64,000 nucleotides of DNA from NCBI RefSeq assembly GCF_014145395.1, contig NZ_JACHTE010000007.1, positions 1 through 64,000 on the forward strand. Reading direction: 5' to 3'. Made by a program: the position numbers and the translations under genes. The DNA is from Marilutibacter penaei (GTDB lineage: Bacteria; Pseudomonadota; Gammaproteobacteria; Xanthomonadales; Xanthomonadaceae). The stretch's first letter is position 1. The number at the start of each line of letters is the position of its first letter. The notes below the pieces were generated by a model that worked only from the letters and a program-made list of their open reading frames with translations, ran no database searches and was not told where the DNA came from. Below, one piece after another: positions 7,826 to 17,802 of the stretch.

Positions 7826-10800
7826 TTACATATTCCGCCGATACTCCCCACCCACGTCATACAGCGCATGGCTGATCTGCCCCAGACTGTGGGTCTTGAC
7901 GGCTTCGATCAGGGATTCAAACACATTCCGGCGCTCGCGGGCGGTGGCCTGCAGGCCCTTTAGACCTTGGTCGGCGTGGCCGTTGCGGTTGCCCTGGTAG
8001 CCGGCGACGTTGTCGATCTGCTGGCCCTTCTCCCCTTCCGTCGAGCGGATCAGTTCAATCTCGGTGACGATGTCGCCGCCGTGGTCCTTGGGCAGGAAGG
8101 TGTTGACGCCGATCAGCGGCAGGCTGCCGTCGTGCTTCTTGTGTTCGTAGTAGAGGCTTTCTTCCTGGATCTTGCCGCGCTGGTACATGGTGTCCATGGC
8201 GCCGAGCACGCCGCCGCGCTCGCTGATGGCCTCGAACTCCTTGTAGACGGCCTCTTCGACGATGTCGGTGAGCTTGTCGACGATGAAGCTGCCCTGCCAG
8301 GGGTTCTCGCAGAAGTTCAGCCCCAGCTCCTTGTTGATGATCATCTGGATGGCGACGGCACGGCGCACGGATTCCTCGGTGGGCGTGGTGATGGCCTCGT
8401 CGTAGGCGTTGGTGTGCAGGCTGTTGCAGTTGTCGAACAGGGCGTACAGGGCCTGCAGGGTGGTGCGGATGTCGTTGAACTGGATCTCCTGCGCGTGCAG
8501 GGAGCGGCCGCTGGTCTGGATGTGGTACTTCATCATCTGGCTGCGGGCGCTGGCGCCGTAGCGCTCGCGCATGGCGCGGGCCCAGATGCGGCGGGCGACG
8601 CGGCCGATGACGGTGTATTCGGGGTCCATGCCGTTGGAAAAGAAGAACGACAGGTTGGGCGCGAAGTCGTCGATCTTCATGCCGCGCGCGAGGTAGTACT
8701 CGACGATGGTGAAGCCGTTCGACAGGGTGAAGGCGAGCTGGCTGATCGGGTTCGCCCCGGCCTCGGCGATGTGGTAGCCGGAGATCGACACGGAATAGAA
8801 ATTCCGCACGCCGTGGTCGACGAAGTACTGCTGGATGTCGCCCATCATGCGCAGGGCGAACTCGGTGCTGAAGATGCAGGTGTTCTGGGCCTGGTCTTCC
8901 TTGAGGATGTCGGCCTGCACGGTGCCGCGCACGGTCTTGAGGGTCTCGGCCTTGATGCGGGCGTAGGTGTCGGCATCGACCACCTGGTCGCCGGTGACGC
9001 CGAGCAGGCCCAGGCCGAGGCCGTCGTTGCCGTCGGGCAGTGAACCGCTGTATTCGGGCCTTTTCTTGCCTTCAAACAGCTTCTCGATGCGGTCGTGTGC
9101 GGCGTCCCAGCGCGCCTGGTCCTCGCGCAGGTACTTCTCGACCTGCTGGTCGATGGCGGTGTTCATGAACATCGCCAGGATGATCGGCGCGGGGCCGTTG
9201 ATGGTCATCGACACGCTGGTGGTCGGCGCGCACAGGTCGAAGCCGGAGTACAGCTTCTTCATGTCGTCGAGCGTGGCGATGTTGACGCCGGAGTTGCCGA
9301 TCTTGCCGTAAATGTCCGGGCGTGGCGCCGGGTCCTCGCCGTAGAGGGTGACCGAGTCGAACGCGGTGGACAGGCGCGCGGCGGGCTGGCCGACGCTGAG
9401 GTAGTGGAAGCGGCGGTTGGTGCGCTCCGGGGTGCCTTCGCCCGCGAACATGCGGATGGGGTCCTCGCCGGTGCGGCGATACGGGTAGACGCCGCCGGTG
9501 TACGGGTACGCGCCCGGCAGGTTCTCCTTCTGCAGGAAGGTCAGCAGCTCGCCCCAGCCCTTGTAGGTGGGCGCGGCGATCTTGGGCACCAGCTGGTGGC
9601 TGAGCGACTCGCGGTAGTTCTCGACGCGGATGGTCTTGTCGCGGACCTTGTACTCGTTGACCTCGTCGGTGATCGACTTGAGGCGGGCCGGCCACTCGCG
9701 CAGCAGCTTGAGCGCCTCGGACGACAGCGACTGCACGGCGTCGTTGTAGCGCTGGCGCAGGGTCAGCAGGGTGGCGTCGCCGCCGTCGGTGAGGTCGGCG
9801 GCATCGAACAGGTCCAGCGCCTTGGGCAGCTTGGCGTCCTCCAGTGCTTCCAATGCCTGCCAGCAGGACTGGGCGCGGTCGGCGACCTCGGCCTCGGTCT
9901 CGATCTGGCGGTTGATGGCGCGGCCCTGCTCGGCGATCTCGGCCAGGTAGCGCACGCGGCTGCCGGGGATCAGCACGGTGGCGCGCGGCTCCTTCAGCGA
10001 GGTGTCGATGTCGGGCGTCCAGTTGTCCTCCGGCAGCTCGAGCTTCGTGCGCAGCAGGCGGCACAGGTTGGCGAACATCCAGCTGATGCCGGGGTCGTTG
10101 AACTGGCTGGCGATGGTCGGGTAGACCGGGACGTCCTCGTCCTTCAGGTCGAAGGCGACGCGGTTGCGCTTCCACTGCTTGCGGACATCGCGCAGGGCGT
10201 CCTCGGCGCCGCGCTTGTCGAACTTGTTGAGCACGACCAGTTCGGCGAAGTCGAGCATGTCGATCTTCTCCAGCTGGCTCGGCGCGCCGAAGTCGCTGGT
10301 CATGACGTACATGGGGAAGTCGACCAGGTCGACGATTTCCGAGTCGCTCTGGCCGATGCCGGCGGTCTCGACGATCACCAGGTCGTAGCCTATGCCCTTC
10401 AGGAAGGCGATGGAGTCGACGAGCACGGCGTTGGTGGCCGAATGCTGGCGACGGGTGGCCATCGAACGCATGTAGACGCGCTTGGAGCGCAGCGAGTTCA
10501 TGCGGATGCGGTCGCCGAGCAGCGCGCCACCGGTGCGGCGGCGGGTTGGGTCAACCGAGATCACCGCGATGCGCATCTCGGGGAAGCTGGCGAGGAAGCG
10601 GTTGAGCAGCTCGTCGGTGACCGAGGACTTGCCGGCACCGCCGGTACCGGTGATGCCGATGACCGGGGTGGCGCGGCCCTCGCCCGCCTGCGGCTTGGCC
10701 CAGGCCTTGCGCAGCATGGCCATCTCGGCGTCGGAGAAGCTGCCGTCCTCGATCGCACTGAGCATGCGGCCGAGGGCGATTTCGTCGTCGATGGCGGGCA

Positions 10801-11296
10801 GCGGCTTGCTTTCCAGGCCTGTCGGCGCGTCGCCGGTCTGGCGGGCGTGCTCGGCGCGGCGCACCACGTCCTCGATCATCGCCACCAGGCCCATGTGCAT
10901 GCCGTCGTTGGGGTGGTAGATGCGCTCGACGCCGTAGGCCTGCAGCTCGCGGATCTCCTCGGGCGTGATGGTGCCGCCACCGCCGCCGAACACGCGGATG
11001 TGGCCGGCGCCGCGCTCCTTGAGCATGTCGACCATGTACTTGAAGTACTCGACGTGGCCGCCCTGGTAGGACGACAGCGCGATGCCGTCAGCATCCTCCT
11101 GCAGCGCGGCGCGCACGACGTCCTCGACCGAGCGGTTGTGCCCGAGGTGGATGACCTCCGCGCCCTGCCCCTGGATCAACCGCCGCATGATGTTGATCGC
11201 GGCGTCGTGGCCGTCGAACAGGCTCGCCGCGGTGACGAAGCGCAGCGGCGTGGTGTCGGGTTCGGCGGCAGGAAGCTGGTTGGCGGGCGTGCTCAT
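7826..11296 (-). CDS. icmF: fused isobutyryl/methylmalonyl-CoA mutase (IcmF)
   Basis: The start chosen is the ATG at 11296 ([10 protein letters not shown]), giving 1156 residues. Longer open sequence upstream runs antisense to the next gene and is not part of the protein. Domain order is that of IcmF. An N-terminal B12-binding domain ([11 protein letters not shown]30 as lower axial ligand) is followed by a G-protein chaperone domain (P-loop GTGGAGKS, 217-224). The large C-terminal TIM-barrel catalytic domain runs from about residue 560. The enzyme interconverts branched acyl-CoA isomers with adenosylcobalamin, and the chaperone domain loads and repairs the cofactor. Substrate (isobutyryl, isovaleryl or methylmalonyl) is not settled from sequence alone. 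It fits the nearby branched-chain catabolic genes. Confidence 0.88.
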   Translation of the reverse strand: MSTPANQLPAAEPDTTPLRFVTAASLFDGHDAAINIMRRLIQGQGAEVIHLGHNRSVEDVVRAALQEDADGIALSSYQGGHVEYFKYMVDMLKERGAGHIRVFGGGGGTITPEEIRELQAYGVERIYHPNDGMHMGLVAMIEDVVRRAEHARQTGDAPTGLESKPLPAIDDEIALGRMLSAIEDGSFSDAEMAMLRKAWAKPQAGEGRATPVIGITGTGGAGKSSVTDELLNRFLASFPEMRIAVISVDPTRRRTGGALLGDRIRMNSLRSKRVYMRSMATRRQHSATNAVLVDSIAFLKGIGYDLVIVETAGIGQSDSEIVDLVDFPMYVMTSDFGAPSQLEKIDMLDFAELVVLNKFDKRGAEDALRDVRKQWKRNRVAFDLKDEDVPVYPTIASQFNDPGISWMFANLCRLLRTKLELPEDNWTPDIDTSLKEPRATVLIPGSRVRYLAEIAEQGRAINRQIETEAEVADRAQSCWQALEALEDAKLPKALDLFDAADLTDGGDATLLTLRQRYNDAVQSLSSEALKLLREWPARLKSITDEVNEYKVRDKTIRVENYRESLSHQLVPKIAAPTYKGWGELLTFLQKENLPGAYPYTGGVYPYRRTGEDPIRMFAGEGTPERTNRRFHYLSVGQPAARLSTAFDSVTLYGEDPAPRPDIYGKIGNSGVNIATLDDMKKLYSGFDLCAPTTSVSMTINGPAPIILAMFMNTAIDQQVEKYLREDQARWDAAHDRIEKLFEGKKRPEYSGSLPDGNDGLGLGLLGVTGDQVVDADTYARIKAETLKTVRGTVQADILKEDQAQNTCIFSTEFALRMMGDIQQYFVDHGVRNFYSVSISGYHIAEAGANPISQLAFTLSNGFTIVEYYLARGMKIDDFAPNLSFFFSNGMDPEYTVIGRVARRIWARAMRERYGASARSQMMKYHIQTSGRSLHAQEIQFNDIRTTLQALYALFDNCNSLHTNAYDEAITTPTEESVRRAVAIQMIINKELGLNFCENPWQGSFIVDKLTDIVEEAVYKEFEAISERGGVLGAMDTMYQRGKIQEESLYYEHKKHDGSLPLIGVNTFLPKDHGGDIVTEIELIRSTEGEKGQQIDNVAGYQGNRNGHADQGLKGLQATARERRNVFESLIEAVKTHSLGQISHALYDVGGEYRRNM

Positions 11297-11420
11297 GGCG
11301 GACTCGCGATACGTCAGGGTCAATTCGACGATTGTAGCGCGCGGCCTTTGATGGTTTCCCGTGCAACTGCGTATGGCGACGGGGATGGCGGCGCATGGGC
11401 ACCCATGTACGCTTGGGCCG

Positions 11421-12674
11421 ATGGAAGCCACGCCACGCCCCGACGCACACGCCGTGCAACGCGCCGAAACCCTGCACGCACAGGCCACCGCCGCGCTGGC
11501 CGCGGGCAATCCCGCGGAGGCGGCGACGGCCTTCGGCGAGGCCGCATCGATCGGCCACCCCGGCGCGCAGCTGGAGCTGGCGCGGCTGCATCTGTACGGC
11601 ATCGGGATGCCCTCCGATCCCGCCCAGGCGGTGCACTGGCTGGAGCGCGCCGAGGCGGCGGGCCATCCGGGTGCGGCGTACCTGCTGGCGCTGGTGGCGG
11701 TCGGCGGCACCACCCTGCCCCGCGACGGCCGCATCGACGCGCGCGTCCTGCGCGCCGTGCAGCAGGGGGTCACCCCGGCACTGCGTGCGGCCGCGCTGCA
11801 CTTCGGCCGCAAGCCCGACCCTGCCGACCAGACCCGCTGCGTGCAGCTGCTCGAACACGCGGCCGGCCAGGGCGACATCGTTGCCGCGCAGCTGCTGGCC
11901 GAGCGCCTGGTGCGCGGCGAAGGCTGTCCGGCCCAGTCGGACGCTGCGCGCGACCTGTGGACGCAGCTGGAACGCGCCGGGGTGCCGCGTCTGCCGGCCA
12001 TCGAGACGCCCCTGCCGGTGCAGGCCGCCGGACCGGCGGGTCAGCTGGCGCTGCTCGAGGCGCTGGTGGCGCCCGACTGGGCCGTGCTTTCGGAGACACC
12101 CGCGGTACGCAGCATCGACGGCCTGCTGTCCGCCGACGAGTGCCGCCTGCTGGTGGCCTGCGCCCAACCGCAGCTGCGCGCCTCGATGACGGTCGACCCG
12201 GTGACCGGCGAGGCGTTGGCGAACCCGCTGCGGACCAGCCATGACGCCAGCTTCGACCCCTTGCGCGAGGACCTCGCACTGCGGCTGGTGCAGCTGCGCA
12301 TCGCCCAGGCCGCGCGGATGGAGCTGGTCCACGCCGAGCAGCTGATCGTGCTGCGCTACACGCCCGGCCAGGAGTACAAGCCGCACCGCGACTACCTGCC
12401 CCCGTCCAGCCTGGCGACCCATGCGCCCGGCGCCGGCAACCGGACCCGGACGATCTGCGTCTATCTGAATGCGGTGGACGGTGGCGGCGCGACGGCCTTC
12501 CCCGAGGCCGGGGTGTCGGTGGCGCCCGCGCCAGGCCGCGCGGTGGTGTTCGACAGCCTGAAGGCGGACGGATCGCCGGAGCCGGCCTCACTGCATGCCG
12601 GCGAGCCCGTCAAGGCCGGCGAGAAGTGGCTGGCCACCCTGTGGCTGCGTGAACGCCCCTACCGGGGCTTCTGA
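11421..12674 (+). CDS. SEL1-repeat / prolyl 4-hydroxylase-type 2-oxoglutarate oxygenase
   Basis: From the ATG at 11421 the protein has 417 residues. The first half (about 20-190) is built of SEL1/TPR-like helical repeats, such as [18 protein letters not shown]. The second half is a 2OG-Fe(II) dioxygenase of the P4Hc type. KPHRDYL supplies the HxD pair, and [14 protein letters not shown] supplies the distal His and the Lys that binds 2-oxoglutarate. It may hydroxylate a proline in a protein target, with the repeats recruiting the substrate. The target is unknown. It is divergent from icmF with about 120 bases between starts, so both promoters lie there. Confidence 0.85.
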   Translation: MEATPRPDAHAVQRAETLHAQATAALAAGNPAEAATAFGEAASIGHPGAQLELARLHLYGIGMPSDPAQAVHWLERAEAAGHPGAAYLLALVAVGGTTLPRDGRIDARVLRAVQQGVTPALRAAALHFGRKPDPADQTRCVQLLEHAAGQGDIVAAQLLAERLVRGEGCPAQSDAARDLWTQLERAGVPRLPAIETPLPVQAAGPAGQLALLEALVAPDWAVLSETPAVRSIDGLLSADECRLLVACAQPQLRASMTVDPVTGEALANPLRTSHDASFDPLREDLALRLVQLRIAQAARMELVHAEQLIVLRYTPGQEYKPHRDYLPPSSLATHAPGAGNRTRTICVYLNAVDGGGATAFPEAGVSVAPAPGRAVVFDSLKADGSPEPASLHAGEPVKAGEKWLATLWLRERPYRGF

Positions 12675-12884
12675 ACGGGCGGGAAACCGCTTGCGGATCA
12701 AGGCGCTTATGCCGCAGCGCAGCATTCTTCCGTACCTATCCGTATCCGACTAATGGATTAGACTACGCCGCGCCGGCCGGACCCCCGGGCCCCTTCGCCG
12801 GCGGCGACACCCCCACGGAACCACCCCAACAAACCACGGTCGACACGGCGCCGTCCGCGTGCCGATGCCGACACGGAGCACCCG

Positions 12885-13988
12885 ATGATTTTCGAAACCC
12901 TCGAGAGCTACGGCCACGAGCAGGTCGTGTTTTGCCACAACAAGGACGCGGGCCTGAAGGCCATCATCGCGATCCACAACACTGTGCTCGGCCCCGCGCT
13001 GGGCGGCACCCGCATGTGGCCGTACAAGACCGAGCAGGAGGCGCTCAACGACGTGCTCCGCCTGTCGCGCGGCATGACCTACAAGAACGCGGTCGCCGGC
13101 CTGGACATCGGCGGCGGCAAGGCCGTGATCATCGGCGACCCGGCCACCGACAAGTCCGAGGCGCTGTTCCGCGCGTTCGGCCAGTTCGTGCAGTCGCTGG
13201 GCGGTCGTTACATCACCGCCGAGGACGTCGGCATCGACGTCAACGACATGGAATACGTGTACCGCGAGACCGAGTTCGTGACCGGCGTGCACCAGGTCCA
13301 CGGCGGTTCGGGCGACCCGTCGCCGTTCACCGCCTACGGCACCCTGCAGGGCCTGATGGCCGCGCTGAACAAGCGCTTCGGCGACGAGGAAGTCGGCAAG
13401 TACAGCTACGCCGTGCAGGGCCTGGGCCATGTCGGCATGGAGTACGTGAAGCTGCTGAAGGAGCGCGGCGCGAAGATCTTCGTGACCGACATCAACCAGG
13501 GCCTGGTCGACAAGGCCGTGTCCGAGTACGGCGCCGAGGCCGTCGGCCTGGACGAGATCTACGACGTCAACGCCGACGTGTACTCGCCGTGCGCGCTGGG
13601 CGGCACCGTCAACGAGCAGACCCTGCCCCGCCTGAAGGCCAAGGTCATCTGCGGCGCGGCCAACAACCAGCTGGCCAACAACGCCATCGGCGACGAAGTG
13701 GCCAAGCGCGGCATCGTGTACGCCCCGGACTACGCGGTGAACGCGGGCGGCGTGATGAACGTCGCGCTTGAGATCACCGGCTACAACCGCGAGCGCGCGA
13801 TGCGTTCGATGCGGACGATCTACCACAACCTGATCCGCATCTTCGAGATCGCCGAGCGCGACGGCATCCCGACCTACCGCGCCGCCGACCGCATGGCCGA
13901 GGAGCGCGTCGAGGTGATGGGCAAGCTGAAGCTGCCGATGGGTCGCACGACCCCGCGCTTCCAGGGTCGCATTCGCGGCGGGCACTGA
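12885..13988 (+). CDS. ldh: leucine dehydrogenase
   Basis: The 367-residue Glu/Leu/Phe/Val dehydrogenase deaminates branched-chain amino acids to 2-oxo acids with NAD. GGTRMWPYK is the substrate-binding region. K67 (MTYKN) and K79 (IGGGKA) match the substrate and catalytic lysines of leucine dehydrogenases. The Rossmann fingerprint is VQGLGHVGMEY, followed by an acidic residue (VTDIN) that favours NAD. A 210-base untranslated gap precedes it and a strong terminator follows, so it is its own transcription unit. It could feed the leucine catabolic genes next door. Confidence 0.9.
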   Translation: MIFETLESYGHEQVVFCHNKDAGLKAIIAIHNTVLGPALGGTRMWPYKTEQEALNDVLRLSRGMTYKNAVAGLDIGGGKAVIIGDPATDKSEALFRAFGQFVQSLGGRYITAEDVGIDVNDMEYVYRETEFVTGVHQVHGGSGDPSPFTAYGTLQGLMAALNKRFGDEEVGKYSYAVQGLGHVGMEYVKLLKERGAKIFVTDINQGLVDKAVSEYGAEAVGLDEIYDVNADVYSPCALGGTVNEQTLPRLKAKVICGAANNQLANNAIGDEVAKRGIVYAPDYAVNAGGVMNVALEITGYNRERAMRSMRTIYHNLIRIFEIAERDGIPTYRAADRMAEERVEVMGKLKLPMGRTTPRFQGRIRGGH

Positions 13989-13998
13989 GTAGCAGACA

Positions 13999-14027
13999 CG
14001 ACGGGGCCCAGCGCCCCGTCGTTTTTT
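13999..14027 (+). terminator. intrinsic terminator after leucine dehydrogenase
   Basis: A 9-bp stem CGACGGGGC/GCCCCGTCG (13999-14007 with 14013-14021) with a 5-base loop is followed by six Ts (14022-14027). It begins ten bases after the dehydrogenase stop. Confidence 0.9.
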
Positions 14028-14073
14028 CCGGGTTCCGTGATCCACCGGGCCCGACCGACAACGAGGATCCACC

Positions 14074-15246
14074 ATGCGTCCGTTTCCCCTGGGTGACGAA
14101 CTCGATGCGCTGCGCGAGGCGGTCCGCCGGTTCGCCGAGGCCGAGATCGCGCCGCGCGCCGAAGCCATCGACCACGACAACGCCTTCCCGCAGGACCTGT
14201 GGCCCAAGCTGGGCGAGATGGGCCTGCTCGGCCTGACCGTGCCGGCTGCGTTCGGCGGCAGCGAGATGGGCTACCTCGCCCACCTGGTCGCGATGGAGGA
14301 GATCTCGCGTGCATCGGGGTCGGTCGGCCTGAGCTACGGCGCGCATTCCAACCTGTGCGTGAACAACCTGTTCGCCAACGGCACGGACGCGCAGCGCGAG
14401 AAATACCTGCCGAAGCTGTGCAGTGGCGAGTGGAAGGGCGCGCTGGCGATGAGCGAGCCGGGCGCCGGTTCCGACGTGGTCGGCTCGATGGGCTGCCGCG
14501 CCGAGCTTCGCCCCGGGAAAGGCGGCGGCGACACCTGGATCGCCAACGGCAACAAGATGTGGATCACCAACGGCCCCGAGGCCGACGTCCTCATCGTCTA
14601 CATGCGCACCGCGAGCCGCGAACTGGGCTCGAAGTGCATGACCGCCTTCATCGTCGAAAAGGGCATGAAGGGCTTCTCCACCGCGCAGAAGCTCGACAAG
14701 CTGGGCATGCGCGGCTCCAACACCTGCGAACTGGTGTTCGAGGATTGCGAGATCCCCGCGGAGAACGTGCTGGGCGACGTCAACAACGGCGTCAAGGTGC
14801 TGATGAGCGGCCTCAACACCGAGCGCCTGGTGCTCAGCGGCGGCCCGCTCGGCCTGATGCAGGCGGCGCTCGACATCGCCCTGCCCTACGTGCGCGACCG
14901 CCGCCAGTTCGGCCAGGCGATCGGCACCTTCGGAATCATGCAGGCCAAGATCGCCGACATGTACACCGCGCTGCAGTCCAGCCGCGCATTCGCCTACCAG
15001 GTCGCGCGCGATTACGACGCCGGTCACAAGAGCCGGATCGACGCCGCCAGCTGCCTGCTGCATGCGTCCGAGGCGGCGGTGCAGGTCGCGCTGGAAGGTA
15101 TCCAGGCGCTGGGCGGCAACGGTTACATCAACGAATTCGCCACCGGCCGGATCCTGCGCGATGCCAAGCTCTACGCGATCGGCGCCGGCACCAACGAGAT
15201 CCGCCGCATGCTGATTGGCCGCGAGCTGTTCAACGGCAACAGCTGA
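14074..15246 (+). CDS. liuA: isovaleryl-CoA dehydrogenase
   Basis: The 390-residue acyl-CoA dehydrogenase oxidises isovaleryl-CoA to 3-methylcrotonyl-CoA, the first CoA-level step of leucine breakdown. MSEPGAGSD (126-134) and KMWITNG (161-167) are FAD and substrate motifs of the superfamily. [11 protein letters not shown] (247-257) places the catalytic base at E250 in helix G, a position that distinguishes isovaleryl-CoA dehydrogenases from other acyl-CoA dehydrogenases. The C-terminal [11 protein letters not shown] is typical. A clear GAGGAT ribosome-binding site precedes the ATG. The other liu genes lie 2-15 kb downstream, interrupted by unrelated genes. Confidence 0.92.
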   Translation: MRPFPLGDELDALREAVRRFAEAEIAPRAEAIDHDNAFPQDLWPKLGEMGLLGLTVPAAFGGSEMGYLAHLVAMEEISRASGSVGLSYGAHSNLCVNNLFANGTDAQREKYLPKLCSGEWKGALAMSEPGAGSDVVGSMGCRAELRPGKGGGDTWIANGNKMWITNGPEADVLIVYMRTASRELGSKCMTAFIVEKGMKGFSTAQKLDKLGMRGSNTCELVFEDCEIPAENVLGDVNNGVKVLMSGLNTERLVLSGGPLGLMQAALDIALPYVRDRRQFGQAIGTFGIMQAKIADMYTALQSSRAFAYQVARDYDAGHKSRIDAASCLLHASEAAVQVALEGIQALGGNGYINEFATGRILRDAKLYAIGAGTNEIRRMLIGRELFNGNS

Positions 15247-15334
15247 CCCGCGGCGCCGGGGCGCGAACCCTTCGCGCCCCCTGTACCTTCGGCCAAGAGG
15301 GCCGTCGCACGTCCAATTTCCGGGCCTCCGGCGT

Positions 15335-15364
15335 TTGTCGCGCTGCAACACGGAGGCGCATAAT
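15335..15364 (+). promoter_or_regulatory. probable promoter of the thiolase gene
   Basis: TTGTCG (15335-15340) and CATAAT (15359-15364) are separated by 18 bases, and the thiolase ATG lies 45 bases further on. Both hexamers fit the sigma-70 consensus at four or five positions. Confidence 0.4.
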
Positions 15365-15408
15365 CGGGACTTCGGCCACGGCCGTCCCGCCCACGTCAGG
15401 AGACCCCC

Positions 15409-16590
15409 ATGAGTGACGTCGTCATCGTCGGTGCCAAGCGCACCGCCATCGGTTCCTTCCTCGGCCAGTTCACCGGCACCCCCACCCCGGTGCTCGGCGC
15501 CGCGGCCATCACCGGCGCGCTGGAACAGGCCGGCGTCGCCGCCGACCAGGTCGACGAGGTCATCATGGGTTGCGTGCTGCCGGCCGGCCTCGGCCAGGCG
15601 CCCGCCCGCCAGGCCGCGATCGGCGCCGGCCTGCCGACTTCGGCCGGCTGCACCACCATCAACAAGGTCTGCGGCTCCGGCATGAAGGCCGTGATGCTCG
15701 GCCACGACCTGATCAAGGCCGGTTCGGCGACCGTGGTGGTCGCCGGTGGCATGGAGTCGATGACCAACGCGCCGCACCTGCTCAACGGTTCGCGCACCGG
15801 CGTGCGATACGGCAGCGCCGAGTTCCTCGACCACATGGCGTACGACGGCCTGACCAACCCCTACGACGGCAAGGCCATGGGCGTGTTCGGCGACGCCACC
15901 TGCGCCGAGTACAAGCTGGATCGCGAGAAGGTCGACGCCTACTCCACCGAGAGCGCGGACCGCGCGCGCAAGGCGCAGGAAGACGGCGTGTTCAAGGACG
16001 AGATCGTCCCGGTGACGGTCAAGACCCGCAAGGGCGAGGTCGTGATCGACAGCGACGAGGAACCCGGCAAGATCGACACCGCGCGCATCCCGACCCTGCG
16101 CGCCGCGTTCGGCAAGGAGGGCGTGCTGACCGCCGCGTCTTCGTCGAAGATCTCCGACGGCGCCGCCGCGACCGTGCTGATGAGCGCGGAAGAGGCCGGC
16201 AAGCGCGGCCTCACGCCGATCGCGCGCATCGTGGCGCACGCCGGCCATGCGCAGGCGCCGGAGTGGTTCACCACCGCGCCGGTCAAGGCCATTGCGAGCG
16301 TGCTCGACAAGGCAGGCTGGAAAGTCGAGGACGTCGACGTGTTCGAGGTCAACGAAGCCTTCGCCTGCGTGGCCATGGCGCCTATGCATGACCTTGGCAT
16401 TCCCCACGACCGGCTGAACGTGCATGGCGGCGCGTTGGCGCTGGGCCATCCGATCGGCGCCAGCGGTGCCCGCCTCATCGTCACGCTCCTGAACGCTTTG
16501 CAGAAGCGCGGAGGCAAGCGCGGCGTGGCTTCGCTGTGCATCGGCGGCGGCGAAGCGACGGCGATCGCCGTCGAACTTCACGACGCTTAA
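15409..16590 (+). CDS. acetyl-CoA C-acetyltransferase (thiolase)
   Basis: The 393-residue thiolase cleaves or condenses acetoacetyl-CoA. NKVCGSGMKA carries the nucleophile C88. The C-terminal GGALALGHPIGASGAR gives the catalytic His, and CIGGGEATA the second catalytic Cys. All three are intact. In this setting it would split the acetoacetate-derived product of leucine degradation, but it could equally serve fatty-acid or 2-methylacetoacetyl-CoA metabolism. A GGAGACC ribosome-binding site precedes the ATG. Confidence 0.92.
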   Translation: MSDVVIVGAKRTAIGSFLGQFTGTPTPVLGAAAITGALEQAGVAADQVDEVIMGCVLPAGLGQAPARQAAIGAGLPTSAGCTTINKVCGSGMKAVMLGHDLIKAGSATVVVAGGMESMTNAPHLLNGSRTGVRYGSAEFLDHMAYDGLTNPYDGKAMGVFGDATCAEYKLDREKVDAYSTESADRARKAQEDGVFKDEIVPVTVKTRKGEVVIDSDEEPGKIDTARIPTLRAAFGKEGVLTAASSSKISDGAAATVLMSAEEAGKRGLTPIARIVAHAGHAQAPEWFTTAPVKAIASVLDKAGWKVEDVDVFEVNEAFACVAMAPMHDLGIPHDRLNVHGGALALGHPIGASGARLIVTLLNALQKRGGKRGVASLCIGGGEATAIAVELHDA

Positions 16591-16738
16591 CCAATTGTTA
16601 ACTGAATAGGGGGTGGCGCGAGGCCATTTCCTGCGATAGAACGTTTGCCAAGCCGCTTGACACGCGTCATTGGCTTGTCATCATGTTATCGGCGCGCACT
16701 TGCGCGTTGCCAAAATTAACGACGAGGAATCTGCAATC

Positions 16739-17116
16739 ATGACCATGAACAAGGCACTGCTTGCCCTGGCCCTGGGCTTTGCCCTGGCCGCCTGCACCAA
16801 CCAGCAGCAGGCTGAGGACGCTGCTGCCGACGCGTCCGAGGCTGCTACCGAAGCCGCCGAGGCTGCGACCGCTGCCGCCGAGACCGGCGACAACATCGCT
16901 GCCGACGCTGCCCAGGCCGCTGCCGACGAGGCCGCTGCCGCCGCCGAGGCCGCTGCGACCTCCGCTGACGCTGCTGCCGGCGCTGCCACCGGCGACGCCG
17001 CCGACATGGCGGCCGACATGGCCGAAGAAGCCGCGAACGTCGCCGAGGACGCGAAGGACGCGGCGCAGGACGCCGAGGATGCCGCCGAGGACATCCAGGA
17101 CGCCGTCGAGCACTAA
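16739..17116 (+). CDS. Ala-rich small lipoprotein (copy 1)
   Basis: The start is taken at 16739 (MTMNKALLAL) because it gives a lipoprotein signal: a hydrophobic core, then LAAC with C19 as the lipidated cysteine. The mature part of about 105 residues is mostly Ala with Asp/Glu and almost no aromatic or basic residues. It is arranged as near-heptad AAxxA repeats, predicting one long amphipathic helix or coiled coil on the membrane. A close relative follows at 17263. Each copy has its own terminator, so each is probably strongly and separately expressed. No function can be assigned. A role as a structural envelope protein of the Lpp type is only a guess. Confidence 0.75.
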   Translation: MTMNKALLALALGFALAACTNQQQAEDAAADASEAATEAAEAATAAAETGDNIAADAAQAAADEAAAAAEAAATSADAAAGAATGDAADMAADMAEEAANVAEDAKDAAQDAEDAAEDIQDAVEH

Positions 17117-17139
17117 TCGGCTGTCTGTTGTACCCGGAA

Positions 17140-17166
17140 GGGCCGCCGGCTGGCCGGCGGCCCTTT
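17140..17166 (+). terminator. intrinsic terminator after Ala-rich lipoprotein 1
   Basis: A 10-bp GC stem GGGCCGCCGG/CCGGCGGCCC (17140-17149 with 17154-17163) with a CTGG loop is followed by TTTCTT. It starts 24 bases after the stop codon. Confidence 0.88.
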
Positions 17167-17262
17167 CTTGATTCCGGGCTGAACGCGCGGCCGGTTCGCT
17201 GACGCGGCGTTCGCATCGACATCCCTACGCTGATTCCAGTTTCAACCGACCTTGGAGACACC

Positions 17263-17643
17263 ATGAACAAGAACCTCCTGATCCTGGCCGCCGCTGCCAC
17301 CTTCGCGCTGGCTGCCTGCCAGAACGAGACCCCGACCGCCCAGAACGCTGCCTCCGAGGCCGAAGCCGCTGCCGAGCGCGCCGGCGACGAAGCCGCCAAC
17401 GCCGTTGATGCCGCGGGCGACGCCGCTGCTGCCAGCGTTGACGCCGCTGCCGCCGCGACCGGCGAAGCCGCCGCCGAAGTCGGCAACGCGGTCGAAGACG
17501 CCGCCGCCGAGGCCGAAGCCGCTGCCGACGAAGCCGCTGCCGCTGCTGCCGACTCCACCGCCGACGCCGCGAACGCCGTCGCCGACGAGGCGCAGGAAGT
17601 CGCCGACAAGGCCGAGGCTGCTGCCAACGAAGCCGACCAGTAA
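17263..17643 (+). CDS. Ala-rich small lipoprotein (copy 2)
   Basis: This is a 126-residue relative of the preceding gene. MNKNLLILAAAATFALAAC ends in a lipobox with C19. The mature region is again Ala/Glu/Asp-rich and lacks Cys, Trp and Tyr, with repeated AAxEAA and AADEAA units consistent with a continuous helix. It has a GGAGA ribosome-binding site nine bases before the ATG and its own terminator. The two genes probably arose by duplication. Function unknown. Confidence 0.78.
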   Translation: MNKNLLILAAAATFALAACQNETPTAQNAASEAEAAAERAGDEAANAVDAAGDAAAASVDAAAAATGEAAAEVGNAVEDAAAEAEAAADEAAAAAADSTADAANAVADEAQEVADKAEAAANEADQ

Positions 17644-17673
17644 TCGGTTCGCACGCAGTACCCGCCGTACCCG

Positions 17674-17699
17674 GGGCCGCGCACTGCGCGGCCCTTTTT
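17674..17699 (+). terminator. intrinsic terminator after Ala-rich lipoprotein 2
   Basis: The stem GGGCCGCGC/GCGCGGCCC (17674-17682 with 17686-17694), with loop ACT, is followed by five Ts. Confidence 0.9.
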
Positions 17700-17802
17700 C
17701 GTGTGCGGCATCGATCGTGGCGGGACGCGGCGCCCGCGCGTCCACGGTCCCCTACCCGCAGCCGGTATCATCGACGGCTGGCTACACGGAACGTCATTGC
17801 TC

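Noticed and set aside
9095-12244. A very long plus-strand open frame (over 1000 codons) across icmF and the oxygenase gene
   Set aside because: It is antisense to two clear genes, and its protein is low-complexity Val/Gly/Ala/Arg text typical of GC-rich third-position shadows.
13774-16581. A 935-codon minus-strand frame opposite the leucine genes
   Set aside because: It mirrors liuA and the thiolase in antisense and carries no domain.
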